From positions 1-64,000 of the forward strand of contig JASJDZ010000007.1 of the NCBI GenBank assembly GCA_030065575.1: DNA of 64,000 bases, read 5' to 3'. How positions within the stretch are numbered: the stretch's first letter is position 1; each line of letters opens with the position of its first letter. The stretch is from Acidimicrobiia bacterium (GTDB lineage: Bacteria > Actinomycetota > Acidimicrobiia > Spongiisociales > UBA5794). Below the pieces are notes generated by a model, which made no database searches, was not told the DNA's origin, and was given only the letters and a program-made list of their open reading frames with translations. Of the stretch, positions 34,519-44,687 are shown piece after piece. The position numbers were made by a program, and so were the translations under genes.

Positions 34519-37140
34519 TCAGACTCCCTGCAGTGCGGAGCGTGCTGTATCGCGGGCGACTTCCAGCGCGGCTTCGATCTCGTCACCGTTGGGGCCGCCC
34601 GCCTGAGCGAGCTCGGGATCGCGGCTGCCGCCCCCACCAACCACACGCGCAGCTGCGCCGGTGATCTCGCCCGCCGATACCCCCTCCGCAACGAGGTCCG
34701 CGGTAACGAAGGCGAGCAGGGCCGCTTTGCCCCCGGCATTGGACCCGAGTACACCGATACCCGTCTTGATCTGGTCCCGCAGCTGAAAGGCAAGTGCCCG
34801 TAGCTGGTCTGGCGTGGCACCCTCCTCATGAAGCACCACGAGCGTATGGCCGCTGTGGTTCTCTGCCCCGTCCAGCACCGCGCCGGCCGTCTCCTGGCGT
34901 GCCTTTGCCTCGAACTCAGCGATGCGCTCTTCCTGATCCTTGAGACGAACGGTCAACCCACGGACTGCGTCCACAACACCGGAGTCTTGAGCTCGGAGGA
35001 GGGATGCGGTCTCGCGCAACTGATTCCTGATCCCCAACAGGTGCTCATAGCCGGCGACCCCTGTCAGCGCTTCCACCCGTCGGGTATTGGCGGCAACGGA
35101 GCCTTCCGATACCAGGACGAGTGGCCCGACCTGCCCCGTGGTGGGAACGTGGGTTCCGCCGCAGAACTCGGTCGAGTAGCTACCCGTCTGCACGACGCGC
35201 ACCTGCTCGCCGTACTTGTCTCCGAAGAAAGCCAACGCTCCCATCTTCTCGGCGTCGGCTTTCGATGTCTCGATGGTGTTGACGGTTGCGTTCTCGACAA
35301 TCCGCTCGTTGACGGCCCGCTCGATTCCAACCAGCTCATCGGCTTCAACCGCCTTGAAGTGGCTGAAGTCGAATCGCAGCCGGTTGTCCGCTACCAGCGA
35401 GCCCTCCTGGTGTACGTGGTCTCCCAGGACATCGCGCAATGCCCAATGCAGCAGATGCGTTCCCGTGTGATTCTTCCTGATGCGCTCGCGGCGCACCGAG
35501 GCGATGCTCGTCTCAGCATCCTGGCCGACCTGGAGGTAGCCGGATGTAACGACTCCGCGGTGCCCGTGCACCCCTTGCACAGCAAGCTGGGTATCACCCA
35601 CCTCGAGGATGCCGGTCTCCGTCTGGATCACTCCGGTGTCACCGATCTGGCCGCCCGACTCTGCGTAGAAAGGAGTCCGATCGAGGAACAACTCGACGGG
35701 CTGCCCCTCTGCAACGCGATCAACGGGCTCCCCGTCGCTCACCATGGCAAGCACGCGCGCCGTTCCGGCCTCGGCGTCGTATCCGATGAAGCTCGTTCCA
35801 TCGAGACCCCGAATCAACGCCCGGTACTCATCGGAGACATCGGCACTCAGCCCGCTCTTGAAGCTGGCCCGAGCCATCTCCTTCTGCGCCTCCATCAGCC
35901 GGTCGAACTCAGCCACATCAACCGAGTACCCCCGCTCCGAGACGATCTCCTCAGTCAGCTCCAGGGGGAACCCGTGCGTGTCGTGGAGCTTGAAAGCCAC
36001 GTCACCCTCTAGGACCGCGTCCGGAGTGAGGTCTTCGAGGGCATCATCCAGCATCCGCTGCCCTGACTCGAGGGTCCTCCGGAACCGGCCCTCCTCACGA
36101 TCCGCCATCTCGAGAATTGCGTCCTTGCGATCGATCAGTTCGGGGTAGGCCTCGCTCATTGCGGCGATAGTGGCCTCCACCATCGTCGGCATGATGTTCT
36201 CCGTCGAACCCAGGAGGACGGCGTGCCGAACGGCCCGACGCAAGACACGCCGGAGCACGTAGCCCCGACCTTGATTGGACGGTACGACCTTGTCGGCGAT
36301 GAGAACCGTCACCGCCCGCCCGTGGTCGCCCAGGATGCGGAGACTGATATCGCCGCGCTCGTCGGCCTCGAAACGAGCCCCCGTGGCCCGCTCCGCAGCG
36401 GCAATGATGCTGCGTAGCTCGTCGGTCTCGAACACCGTGTCGACGCCCTGGAGCGCCATTGCGACGCGCTCCAACCCTGCGCCGGTGTCGATGTTCTTGG
36501 CAGGCAGATCGCCGACGACGTGGTACGGCTCATCCTGCACGTTCTGCATGAAGACCAGATTCCAGATCTCCATGAACCGCTCTTCATCTACCGCCGGGCC
36601 GCCCTCGGGCCCGTATGCCGGGCCACGGTCAAAGAAGATCTCCGACGATGGCCCGCAGGGTCCGGGGATGCCCATCTGCCAGAAGTTGTCGCGATCGCGG
36701 CGCTGCAACCGGGCCGGATTGATTCCGACCTCGTCGATCCAGATTGCCGCAGCCTCATCATCCGAATGATGGACCGTGAACCACAGCCGATCCGGGTCGA
36801 CACCGAAGCCCTCGGTCACCAACTCATAGGCCCACGGGATCGCCTCCGCTTTGAAGTAGTCGCCGAACGAGAAGTTGCCCAGCATCTCGAAGAAGGTCAG
36901 GTGACGGGCGGTTGTGCCGACCAGATCGATGTCCTCTGTGCGTCCGCATTTCTGCACGCTGACCGCACGGGGATACGGGGGCTTCTCCTCACCGAGGAAG
37001 TAGGGCTTGAACGGAACCATGCCGGCGACGGTGAGCATCAGCGTCGGATCGATCGGGATCAACGATGCGCTGGGCACAATGGTGTGATCGCGCTCAGCGA
37101 AGAACTGATGAAAGATGTTGCGGATCTCTTGGGTATTCAT
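34519..37140 (-). CDS. alaS: Alanyl-tRNA synthetase
   Basis: An 873-residue class II synthetase. It starts with TQEIRNIFHQFFAERDH and VPSASLIPIDPTLMLTVAGM, has the editing-domain zinc site NHTGTHLLHWALRD and FCGGTHV, and a C-terminal DHHA1 domain ending GGGGSRDPELAQAGG. Length and layout are normal. It is 25 bases after hisS. Confidence 0.98.
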   Translation of the reverse strand: MNTQEIRNIFHQFFAERDHTIVPSASLIPIDPTLMLTVAGMVPFKPYFLGEEKPPYPRAVSVQKCGRTEDIDLVGTTARHLTFFEMLGNFSFGDYFKAEAIPWAYELVTEGFGVDPDRLWFTVHHSDDEAAAIWIDEVGINPARLQRRDRDNFWQMGIPGPCGPSSEIFFDRGPAYGPEGGPAVDEERFMEIWNLVFMQNVQDEPYHVVGDLPAKNIDTGAGLERVAMALQGVDTVFETDELRSIIAAAERATGARFEADERGDISLRILGDHGRAVTVLIADKVVPSNQGRGYVLRRVLRRAVRHAVLLGSTENIMPTMVEATIAAMSEAYPELIDRKDAILEMADREEGRFRRTLESGQRMLDDALEDLTPDAVLEGDVAFKLHDTHGFPLELTEEIVSERGYSVDVAEFDRLMEAQKEMARASFKSGLSADVSDEYRALIRGLDGTSFIGYDAEAGTARVLAMVSDGEPVDRVAEGQPVELFLDRTPFYAESGGQIGDTGVIQTETGILEVGDTQLAVQGVHGHRGVVTSGYLQVGQDAETSIASVRRERIRKNHTGTHLLHWALRDVLGDHVHQEGSLVADNRLRFDFSHFKAVEADELVGIERAVNERIVENATVNTIETSKADAEKMGALAFFGDKYGEQVRVVQTGSYSTEFCGGTHVPTTGQVGPLVLVSEGSVAANTRRVEALTGVAGYEHLLGIRNQLRETASLLRAQDSGVVDAVRGLTVRLKDQEERIAEFEAKARQETAGAVLDGAENHSGHTLVVLHEEGATPDQLRALAFQLRDQIKTGIGVLGSNAGGKAALLAFVTADLVAEGVSAGEITGAAARVVGGGGSRDPELAQAGGPNGDEIEAALEVARDTARSALQGV

Positions 37141-37165
37141 TGCGCGGGCAGGTTAGCGCTACCGC

Positions 37166-38491
37166 TCAGGCCTCAGCCCCCAGGAGCGCATGACACCGGG
37201 CCGCCACGTCCGCATAGGCGACCTCCTCCGACTCGGTGGTATCCAGCTTCTTGATCTGCGCTGTCCCGGCTTCCCACTCGGCATCGCCAACGATCACGGC
37301 CAGGCGATGCCCGCGACGATCGGCGTACTTCATCTGGGCACCTAGCTTGCGGCCCTCCGGATACAGCTCGACTGAAAGCCCGGCACTGCGCAGCTCCTCG
37401 CTGAGCCGCAGGTAATCGCTGACCCTGTCGCTGGAGAACAGCGGGACAAAGACCTGGGCCGTTGCAGCTCGCTCATCGATTTTGCCGAGCTCCTCCATCG
37501 CGGCGATCAGCCGGTCCAGGCCAAGCGAGCCTCCAATGCCGGGCAAGCGCTGCTTGGTGTACAACGACGCGAGATCGTCGTAGCGCCCGCCTGAGCACAC
37601 GCTTCCGATATCCGGCAGCGCTGTCAGGAAGGTCTCAAATACCGTCCCGGTGTAATAGGCGAGGCCGCGGGCGATGCTGACATCGAGTTTGACCCTCTTC
37701 TCGATCACGCCGGATGCCCTCACACCTTCGAGCACCGTTGTGATCGCGCCGATGCCCCGCCGCGCTGTGTCTGAATCCCCGACGATCGCGGGCAGCGAGG
37801 CCACGATCTCGTCGTTCGCACCGCCCAGCCCGGCCAGGGCAAGGATCTCGTCAACCTGCCCGTCGCTCGCGCCGCCATCCCTCAACTCGCTGCGGACCCC
37901 GTCGGCGCCGATCTTCGCAAGCTTGTCCAGCGAACGCAGCACCGCCTCTGACTCCGTCTCGAGGCTGAGCTTCTCGAGCAACCCGTTGAGTAGATCACGG
38001 CTATTGAAATGGACGACGAACTCGGAGATGTCCAATGCGGCAAACAGATCGTGCACCACAACAAGCGTCTCGACGTCGGCGACGAGGCTCTCCGTGCCGA
38101 TCGTGTCGAAGTCGAATTGCGTGAACTCGCGATAACGCCCCCGCTGGGTGTTCTCCCCTCGCCACACCGGGCCAACGTGGTAACGCTTGAAGGGTGTACC
38201 GAGCTTGCCGACGTGCTGGGCGATGAACCTCGCCAGGGGAACTGTGAGGTCGAATCGCATGGCCACGTCGCGACCACCGTTGTCCTCGAAGCGGTACATC
38301 TGCTTGTCGGTCTCGTCGCTTCCCTTCCCGAACAGGATCTCGCTGTACTCGAGGGCAGGTGTATCGATGGGTGTGAAGCCGAACGAGCGATAGACACGCC
38401 GCGCCGTCTCGATCACCTGCTCGCGAGCGGTCATCGTGGCCGGCAGCTGATCGCGAAAACCCTTCAGGGTGCGTGGCTGAATGATGCTCAT
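37166..38491 (-). CDS. hisS: Histidyl-tRNA synthetase
   Basis: A 441-residue class II synthetase. It has GFRDQLPA, YSEILFGKGSDETDKQMY, RFDLTVPLARFIAQH, the second motif RYHVGPVWRGENTQRGRYRE, LDVSIARGLAYYTGTVFE and GGRYDDLASLY, and a C-terminal anticodon-binding domain. Its ATG overlaps the stop of a small membrane protein (ATGA). Confidence 0.97.
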   Translation of the reverse strand: MSIIQPRTLKGFRDQLPATMTAREQVIETARRVYRSFGFTPIDTPALEYSEILFGKGSDETDKQMYRFEDNGGRDVAMRFDLTVPLARFIAQHVGKLGTPFKRYHVGPVWRGENTQRGRYREFTQFDFDTIGTESLVADVETLVVVHDLFAALDISEFVVHFNSRDLLNGLLEKLSLETESEAVLRSLDKLAKIGADGVRSELRDGGASDGQVDEILALAGLGGANDEIVASLPAIVGDSDTARRGIGAITTVLEGVRASGVIEKRVKLDVSIARGLAYYTGTVFETFLTALPDIGSVCSGGRYDDLASLYTKQRLPGIGGSLGLDRLIAAMEELGKIDERAATAQVFVPLFSSDRVSDYLRLSEELRSAGLSVELYPEGRKLGAQMKYADRRGHRLAVIVGDAEWEAGTAQIKKLDTTESEEVAYADVAARCHALLGAEA

Positions 38492-38679
38492 TGCTCACCC
38501 TTTGGTCGGATGGCCGCCCCGGCAGCCTCGAGCGCTCGGCCCACCCCGCGCGCACCCGCATTGGCGATGTTGCGCGCCGTCAACCGTTCTCGTGCTTTGC
38601 GCAGCTGGTTGTAGATGTAGCTGACCGCACCGACGGAAGCCACGGCACCCATGATGAACCAGCGGATTCGGAGAAGCAT
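38488..38679 (-). CDS. Small membrane protein coupled to hisS
   Basis: A 63-residue protein with one hydrophobic segment (WFIMGAVASVGAVSYIY) followed by a basic amphipathic tail (NQLRKARERLTARNIA). It resembles the short actinobacterial proteins found beside alaS (DUF6167-like), but that is an impression. It ends in an ATGA overlap with hisS. Confidence 0.65.
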   Translation of the reverse strand: MLLRIRWFIMGAVASVGAVSYIYNQLRKARERLTARNIANAGARGVGRALEAAGAAIRPKGEQ

Positions 38680-38688
38680 CTAGCTAGG

Positions 38689-40032
38689 TTACCGCCGTTC
38701 TCGCTTGCCTAGGCGTGCATCGATCTTGCGCAGCCGCTCCCGCAATGCTGCCTCTTCGCCGTGATCGCCGGGGACGTAGGCAGTCTCATCCACAGCACCA
38801 TCGGGTAGATACTGCTGCGGAAGGATCCCGTCCGGATGATCATGCGGATAGAGGTAGCCGACACCGTCCCCCATGGCCTGCTGCCCTTCCGTCGCTGCGC
38901 TGCGCAGATGTGGCGGCACCGTTGCCCCCGGGGTCCTCTCCAACAGGTCCCTGGTGCGACCAATCGCGGTCTTCACCGTGTTGGATTTGGCGGCCATTGC
39001 CAGGTATAGCGTGGCATGCGAAAGCGCGTAGGCGCCTTCGGGAAGGCCGATGAGCTCAATAGCGCGGAACGCGTCCGTGGCGATCGAAAGCGCAGCGTGG
39101 TCGGCAAGGCCGATGTCCTCCGAAGCAAGGATCACCAGCCGTCTTGCGATGAACTTGGGATCCTCGCCGGCTTCGAGCATGGTGTGTAGCCAGTAAAGCG
39201 CCGCATCGGGGTCGGATCCCCGGATGCTCTTGATGAACGCAGAGATCACGTCGTAGTGGCGATCCCCGCCCTTGTCGTACCGGATCACGCGCCGCTGCAG
39301 AGCCTCGGTAACGTCTTCGACCTCGACTCGGGAGCGACCCGACCCCCGCACGATGGCTTCGGCGACGTCGAGCGTGTTCAACGCAAGCCTGGCGTCTCCC
39401 CCCACCCTCTCTGCAATGGTCTCCATTACTCCTTCGCCGACTTCGAGATCATCGCCCAGGCCCCGCATTACGTCGTCGCGCGCCGCGGAGAGCACCGCCA
39501 CTACGTCTGCCGGTTCGAGCGCCTCGGTGCGGAAGACCGTACAGCGGGAGATCAACGGCGAGTTCACCTCGAAGAAGGGATTCTCCGTGGTGGCTCCAAC
39601 CAGGATGACCGTCCCATCCTCGACACCCGGCAGCAGCGCATCCTGCTGAGACTTGCTGAATCGATGGATCTCATCGAGGAACAGAACGGTTCTTCCCCGG
39701 TCGTCTTCGATTCGCTGCCGCGCCGAAGCCAGGATCGCCCGAACGTCCTTCACGCCCGCCGAGGTGGCCGAGATCTCACTGAACTGAGCACGAGCGGCCT
39801 TTGCGGTCAGACGCGCCAGCGTCGTCTTGCCGGTACCGGCGGGCCCCCAGAGGATCAGCGAGCTGGGTTGACCGGAATCGAGGAGAGCGCGGAATGCGGT
39901 CCCCGGCCCAACGAGGTGCTGTTGCCCGGCAACTTCGTCGAGCGTCCGCGGTCGCATTCGCGCCGCCAGCGGGGCGGCCGCACCGCGCCGCTCGGCACGT
40001 TCCTCGGCGAAGAGATCGTCCTGATCGCTCAA
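38689..40032 (-). CDS. rarA: Replication-associated recombination protein A (MgsA/RarA)
   Basis: A 447-residue AAA+ ATPase that acts at stalled replication forks. It has RMRPRTLDEVAGQQHLVG, Walker A WGPAGTGKTTLARL, Walker B FLDEIHRFSKSQQD and sensor 1 LVGATTENPFFEVN, then the tetramerisation and DUF C-terminal part (LYPHDHPDGILPQQYLPD). TTG 40032 overlaps the aspS stop as TTGA and has GGAG five bases upstream; TTG 40047 is an alternative. Confidence 0.93.
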   Translation of the reverse strand: MSDQDDLFAEERAERRGAAAPLAARMRPRTLDEVAGQQHLVGPGTAFRALLDSGQPSSLILWGPAGTGKTTLARLTAKAARAQFSEISATSAGVKDVRAILASARQRIEDDRGRTVLFLDEIHRFSKSQQDALLPGVEDGTVILVGATTENPFFEVNSPLISRCTVFRTEALEPADVVAVLSAARDDVMRGLGDDLEVGEGVMETIAERVGGDARLALNTLDVAEAIVRGSGRSRVEVEDVTEALQRRVIRYDKGGDRHYDVISAFIKSIRGSDPDAALYWLHTMLEAGEDPKFIARRLVILASEDIGLADHAALSIATDAFRAIELIGLPEGAYALSHATLYLAMAAKSNTVKTAIGRTRDLLERTPGATVPPHLRSAATEGQQAMGDGVGYLYPHDHPDGILPQQYLPDGAVDETAYVPGDHGEEAALRERLRKIDARLGKRERR

Positions 40033-41804
40033 CTCAGCTCCGGCCAAGTGGCTTGCACCTCGGCCCTCACCTCGATCCCCAGCTCTTCGAGTTGCCCTTC
40101 CTCGACCCGGCCCGGGGCACCGGTCAGCGGATCGGCACCGGTCTGGGTCTTGGGGAACGGCATGACCTCGCGGATGTTCTGTTCGTTCTGCAGGATCGAA
40201 ATGAACCGATCGACTCCAATTGCGAACCCGGCATGAGGCGGCGTTCCGTAGCGAAGCGCCTCGAGGAACCAGCCGAAGCGCGCCTCAGCCTGCTCTGCAG
40301 AAATGCCCAGAACCTCAAATACCTGAGCCTGCAACTCGGGGTCGTGGATTCTCACGCTGCCCGAACCGAGCTCGGCGCCGTTGAGCACCATGTCATAGGA
40401 CCGCGAGAGCGCGGTCTCCGGAGAAGTCCGCATTTCCTCAACGCTGAGTGGAGCGGTGAATGGGTGATGTGCGGGGACGAGGCCACCGTCGGGCGTCTTC
40501 TCGAACACAGGGAAGTCGATGACGAACAGAAAGTGGAGATCATCGTGATTGTCCGGCTGGCCCAGCTGTAGGCGCAACTCCCCCAGCACGTTGCCAACGA
40601 CCTCCCTGCGGTCGGCGACAATCAGCAGGGCATCACCGGGCTTGCCATCCAGCTTGGCTGCGACATCCGCGAGCTCCCGGTCGCTGAGGAATTTGGCCAC
40701 CGGCGATCGGAGGCTGCCGTCGTCTTCAACGACCATCCACACAAGGCCCTTGGCCCCGAGGTCCTGGGCGTCGGCGACCAGCTTGTCGAACCCGGCACGG
40801 GATAGGCCCTGGGATCCGGCATTGATGCCGCGCACTACACCACCGTCATCGAGCGTGGCTGCGAACGCCCGGAAGTCCGAACCTGCAAACACTTCGCCGA
40901 GGTCCTCGATCTCCATGCCGAAGCGGGTATCGGGTTTGTCGGTGCCGTATCGAGCCATGGCGTCGGCATAGGACATGCGCGGGATGGGCCGCGGTATCTC
41001 GATACCGCGGACTTCTTTGACCACCTGGGCGGCGATCGCCTCGAGGGTCTCCAGGACGTCGTCCTGGTCCCAGAACGAGCCCTCGAGATCGAGCTGGGTG
41101 AACTCGACCTGGCGGTCGGAGCGGAAATCCTCATCTCGGTAGCAGCGGGCGACCTGGTAGTACCGCTCCACTCCGGCCACCATCAGCAGCTGCTTGAACA
41201 ACTGCGGTGATTGCGGCAACGCATAGAACTGCCCGGGCCGCAGCCGGCTCGGAACCAGCATGTCGCGGGCACCCTCCGGGGTGGATACCACCAGCGTCGG
41301 GGTCTCCACCTCGAGGAATTCCCGCTCGTCGAGTACCCGGCGCATCGCCCGGATCGCCGTAGAACGCGACCGGAGATTGGCACTCATCCGTTCGCGGCGG
41401 AGATCGAGATAGCGATACTGGAGACGGCGAGCCTCATCTGCGTCGAAGCGCTCGTCGATCTGGAACGGGAGCACGTCAGAGGTCGATAGAACCTCCAGGC
41501 GACTCACCCCTACCTCGATCTCACCGGTCGCCATCTCCGGGTTGGTTGTTCCGTCGGGTCGCGGCCGCACCAAACCGGTGACCATGATGCAGTACTCGTT
41601 GCGCAGGCTGCGGAGGACCTCGTCGGCGGCCGGGTTGTTCTCCGGGTTGATGACGATCTGGACGATCCCCGATGCATCCCGGAGGTCGACAAAGATCACC
41701 CCACCATGGTCGCGGCGGCGCGCTACCCAGCCGGCCAGCTGGACCTCGTTTCCGATGTCGCTGCCGCGCAGGGTTCCTCCGTGCGCAGTCCTGTACTTGG
41801 TCAT
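40029..41804 (-). CDS. aspS: Aspartyl-tRNA synthetase
   Basis: A 591-residue bacterial-type AspRS. The OB-fold anticodon domain has VQLAGWVARRRDHGGVIFVD; class II motifs include FLEVETPTL, ALPQSPQLFKQLLMVAG, CYRDEDFRSDRQVEFTQLD and the last motif GIDRF-like FAIGVDRFISIL. The GAD insert is present. Whether it is discriminating or also charges tRNA-Asn cannot be read here; no gatCAB is nearby. Confidence 0.96.
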   Translation of the reverse strand: MTKYRTAHGGTLRGSDIGNEVQLAGWVARRRDHGGVIFVDLRDASGIVQIVINPENNPAADEVLRSLRNEYCIMVTGLVRPRPDGTTNPEMATGEIEVGVSRLEVLSTSDVLPFQIDERFDADEARRLQYRYLDLRRERMSANLRSRSTAIRAMRRVLDEREFLEVETPTLVVSTPEGARDMLVPSRLRPGQFYALPQSPQLFKQLLMVAGVERYYQVARCYRDEDFRSDRQVEFTQLDLEGSFWDQDDVLETLEAIAAQVVKEVRGIEIPRPIPRMSYADAMARYGTDKPDTRFGMEIEDLGEVFAGSDFRAFAATLDDGGVVRGINAGSQGLSRAGFDKLVADAQDLGAKGLVWMVVEDDGSLRSPVAKFLSDRELADVAAKLDGKPGDALLIVADRREVVGNVLGELRLQLGQPDNHDDLHFLFVIDFPVFEKTPDGGLVPAHHPFTAPLSVEEMRTSPETALSRSYDMVLNGAELGSGSVRIHDPELQAQVFEVLGISAEQAEARFGWFLEALRYGTPPHAGFAIGVDRFISILQNEQNIREVMPFPKTQTGADPLTGAPGRVEEGQLEELGIEVRAEVQATWPELS

Positions 41805-41841
41805 GATCTTCCTAACTGTTATTGCGCTCTCCCGACCTGCT

Positions 41842-42504
41842 TCAGAAATGAGTCAAGAAGGGGTTGGTGAGGCGTTCGCGCGAGATCGTAGTCGCCGGTC
41901 CGTGCCCGGGGAGAACACTCGTATCGTCGGGAAGGGTCAGTATGTGCTCTCGCATCGACTCGACGAGTTGCTCCCAGCTGCCGCCCGGGAGATCGGTTCT
42001 CCCTACGGACCCGGCGAACAGCTGATCTCCCGAGAACAGGATGCCTTCGTCGGCAACGTGGAAGCAGCAATGCCCGGGGGTATGGCCGGGCGTGTGCAGC
42101 ACTTCGAAGTCAATCCCGGCCAGCGTGACGGCTTGCCCTCCCTCGAGCCAGGTCCACTTCTGCGGTGGAGCAAAGGCTGCGGGATCCCAGCCGGGCGGCA
42201 CGCCACCGATCAGCGATCGCAATTGCGACAGCGGATCGGCGGCAAGCCACTCGTCATCGGGATGGAGATAGGCGTTTATCGACCACTGGTCGACGACCCG
42301 GGCAGCCCCACCCCCGTGGTCGATGTGAGCGTGGGTCAGCAGGAGCGCCTGCGGATAGAGGTCGTGCTGAGCCAGCATGGCTGCGATTCCGTCGAGATCG
42401 TCCGGGGCGTCCACAATGACACACGGCCCGCCACCTTCCCGGGCAACCACGTAGCAATTTGTCTCGGCCAGCCACAGTGAGCGGCCATCGATGAGCAGTG
42501 TCAC
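41842..42504 (-). CDS. Metallo-beta-lactamase-fold hydrolase (glyoxalase II-like)
   Basis: A 220-residue hydrolase with the dinuclear metal site THAHIDHGGG, HTPGHTPGHCCFH, FSGDQLF and a final PGHGPATT. The fold is that of glyoxalase II-like thioesterases. The substrate is unknown. GTG 42504 overlaps the relA stop (GTGA); an MBL gene next to relA is common in actinobacteria. Confidence 0.9.
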   Translation of the reverse strand: MTLLIDGRSLWLAETNCYVVAREGGGPCVIVDAPDDLDGIAAMLAQHDLYPQALLLTHAHIDHGGGAARVVDQWSINAYLHPDDEWLAADPLSQLRSLIGGVPPGWDPAAFAPPQKWTWLEGGQAVTLAGIDFEVLHTPGHTPGHCCFHVADEGILFSGDQLFAGSVGRTDLPGGSWEQLVESMREHILTLPDDTSVLPGHGPATTISRERLTNPFLTHF

Positions 42505-44687
42505 CCGAGATCCCCCTGCGGGACGAGCCGGTAGGCGTCAAACACGCCGTCGATGCGAGCCGCTTCGGCAATCGTTCGCTCCAGTTGCTGCGAATCGGAG
42601 AACTGGACTTCGAAACGCAGAATCGCAACTCGATCGCGCCCGGTCGCCGATGAAGCGGCCTGGATGTTGCCACCGTGGTCGGAGATCACTTCCGTGACGT
42701 CGCGCAGCAGCTTGGCTCTGTCGAGCGCCTCGATCTGAATCCACGAGAAGAAGGTGCCGGCGTAGTCCATGTCCCAGGCCACTTCGACTATCCGCTCCGT
42801 CTTGTCGCCGAACGACCCGATGTTGGTGCAATCGACACGATGTACCGAAACCCCGCGACCTACGGTCACAAATCCGATGATCTCATCACCGGGTACAGGG
42901 GCGCAGCAACGTGCGATTCTGACCAGCATGTCCTCCATGCCCTCAACCACGATGCCGCCGGTGGGGCGTCGCGGACGCGGTCGTGCCGGTGGGCTGAGTA
43001 GATCCTCATCTTCCGAGCCGAGCCCGTGCAGGCGTTCGAGGCGTGACACCACCGTCAACGGGCTGAGCCTGCCATCACCGACGGCGACATAGAGGCCGTC
43101 CACATCGTGATATCCGCATTCCTCAGCGACCGGAGCTAGAGCTTCATCGCGCTTGAACTTCTCCACCGGAAGCGGCGACTTGCGCAACGCCCGAACGATG
43201 GCGTCGCGGCCGTCGTGGAGCGCAGTTTCGCGACGCGCTCTCGTGTACCACTGGCGGATCTTCGTATTGGCGCGGGAGGATTTAACGAACTCGAGCCAAT
43301 CACGACTGGGGCGCGCATCCGCCGCGTTGGTCGTGATGATCTCAACTATGTCGCCCGACTGCAGTTCACTGTTCAGGGGGGCCAACCTGCCGTTGACCTT
43401 CGCCCCGACACACCGGTGCCCGACGTCCGTGTGAATCCGGTAAGCGAAGTCAACGGGAGTGCCACCGCGAGGTAGCACGTGCACATCACCCTTGGGGGTG
43501 AGCGCAAACACCTCGTCTGCATAGAGGTCGAGTTTGAGATGCTCGAGGAATTCGCGCGGATCTGTCGCTTCCTCCTGGAGGAAGCGCAGGTCGGCAATGA
43601 ACTGGGGATCGGTGCCCTTGTCCCCGTCCTTGTAGCGCCAGTGTGCGGCGATCCCGAACTCGGCCCGGGAGTGCATCTCGTGGGTGCGGATCTGGATCTC
43701 GAGTGGTTTGCCGTCCGGACCCAGCACCGTTGTGTGCAAACTCTGATAGAGGTTGAACTTGGGCATCGCGATGTAGTCCTTGAACCGCCCCTGGATCGGC
43801 GCCCATAGGGTGTGGATCAGGCCGAGCACGGCGTAACAGTCGCGCACTTCGTTGACCAGGACTCGAACCCCGATCAGGTCGTAGATCTGCTCGAACTCCA
43901 GGCCGCTGCTCATCATCTTCCGGTAGATCGAGTAGAGATGCTTCGGCCGACCGGTGACAACGGCTTCGATGCCCTGCGAAGTGAGTTCGTCACTCACCTG
44001 CTTCTTGACCCTTTCGACGTCGGCTTCTCGCTGCGGCGCCCGGCGACGAATCAGTTCTTCGAGCTCAGACATCCGCTTGGGATAGAGCTCGCGGAAGCAG
44101 AGGTCCTCCATCTCGTGCTTGATCTCCTGGACCCCGAGCCGGTGCGCCAGCGGGGCATAGACCTCGATCGTCTCCAACGCGATACGTTGCCGCTTGTGCT
44201 CCGGGAGGAACTGGAGAGTGCGGACATTGTGCAATCGATCGGCCAACTTGATCAGGAGGACACGGATGTCCTTGGCCATGGCAATGGCCATCTTCCGGAT
44301 CGTTGCCGCTTGCTGCTCCTCTCGGGATGAGAAGCGGATGCGATCCAGTTTTGTCACACCGTCGATAAGGGCGGCAACCTCCTCGCCAAACATCTCAGCC
44401 GTGTCCTCGAGCGAGATTTCGGTGTCCTCGACAGTGTCGTGCAGGATCGCTGCGATCAGCGTCGCCTCGTCCATTCCGTAGCTGGCCAGGATCTCGGTGA
44501 CGATCAGCGGATGTGTGATGTAGAGATGGCCCGAACGACGCATTTGCCCGGCATGTGCGGCCATTGCTACTTCGTAGGCACGCTCGATTGCCGAAAAGTC
44601 CGCGTCTGAGTAGTGGGAGCGGAATAGCTCCTCAATACGCGCTAGGTGTACCTGCGGCTCTGTCTCAACGGTGTCAGGAAGCGCCAT
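42501..44687 (-). CDS. relA: Bifunctional (p)ppGpp synthetase/hydrolase (Rsh)
   Basis: A 728-residue stringent-response enzyme. The hydrolase HD domain has HAGQMRRSGHLYITHPL and AAILHDTVEDTE. The synthetase has VVTGRPKHLYSIYRKM, YIAMPKFNLYQSLHTTVLGP and EIQIRTHEMHSRAEFGIAAHW. TGS (VFALTPKGDVHVLPRGGTPV), a zinc-finger region (CCAPVPGDEIIGFVTVGRG) and a C-terminal ACT domain follow. Intact HD and synthetase motifs suggest that both activities are retained. It overlaps apt by 14 bases. Confidence 0.97.
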   Translation of the reverse strand: MALPDTVETEPQVHLARIEELFRSHYSDADFSAIERAYEVAMAAHAGQMRRSGHLYITHPLIVTEILASYGMDEATLIAAILHDTVEDTEISLEDTAEMFGEEVAALIDGVTKLDRIRFSSREEQQAATIRKMAIAMAKDIRVLLIKLADRLHNVRTLQFLPEHKRQRIALETIEVYAPLAHRLGVQEIKHEMEDLCFRELYPKRMSELEELIRRRAPQREADVERVKKQVSDELTSQGIEAVVTGRPKHLYSIYRKMMSSGLEFEQIYDLIGVRVLVNEVRDCYAVLGLIHTLWAPIQGRFKDYIAMPKFNLYQSLHTTVLGPDGKPLEIQIRTHEMHSRAEFGIAAHWRYKDGDKGTDPQFIADLRFLQEEATDPREFLEHLKLDLYADEVFALTPKGDVHVLPRGGTPVDFAYRIHTDVGHRCVGAKVNGRLAPLNSELQSGDIVEIITTNAADARPSRDWLEFVKSSRANTKIRQWYTRARRETALHDGRDAIVRALRKSPLPVEKFKRDEALAPVAEECGYHDVDGLYVAVGDGRLSPLTVVSRLERLHGLGSEDEDLLSPPARPRPRRPTGGIVVEGMEDMLVRIARCCAPVPGDEIIGFVTVGRGVSVHRVDCTNIGSFGDKTERIVEVAWDMDYAGTFFSWIQIEALDRAKLLRDVTEVISDHGGNIQAASSATGRDRVAILRFEVQFSDSQQLERTIAEAARIDGVFDAYRLVPQGDLG

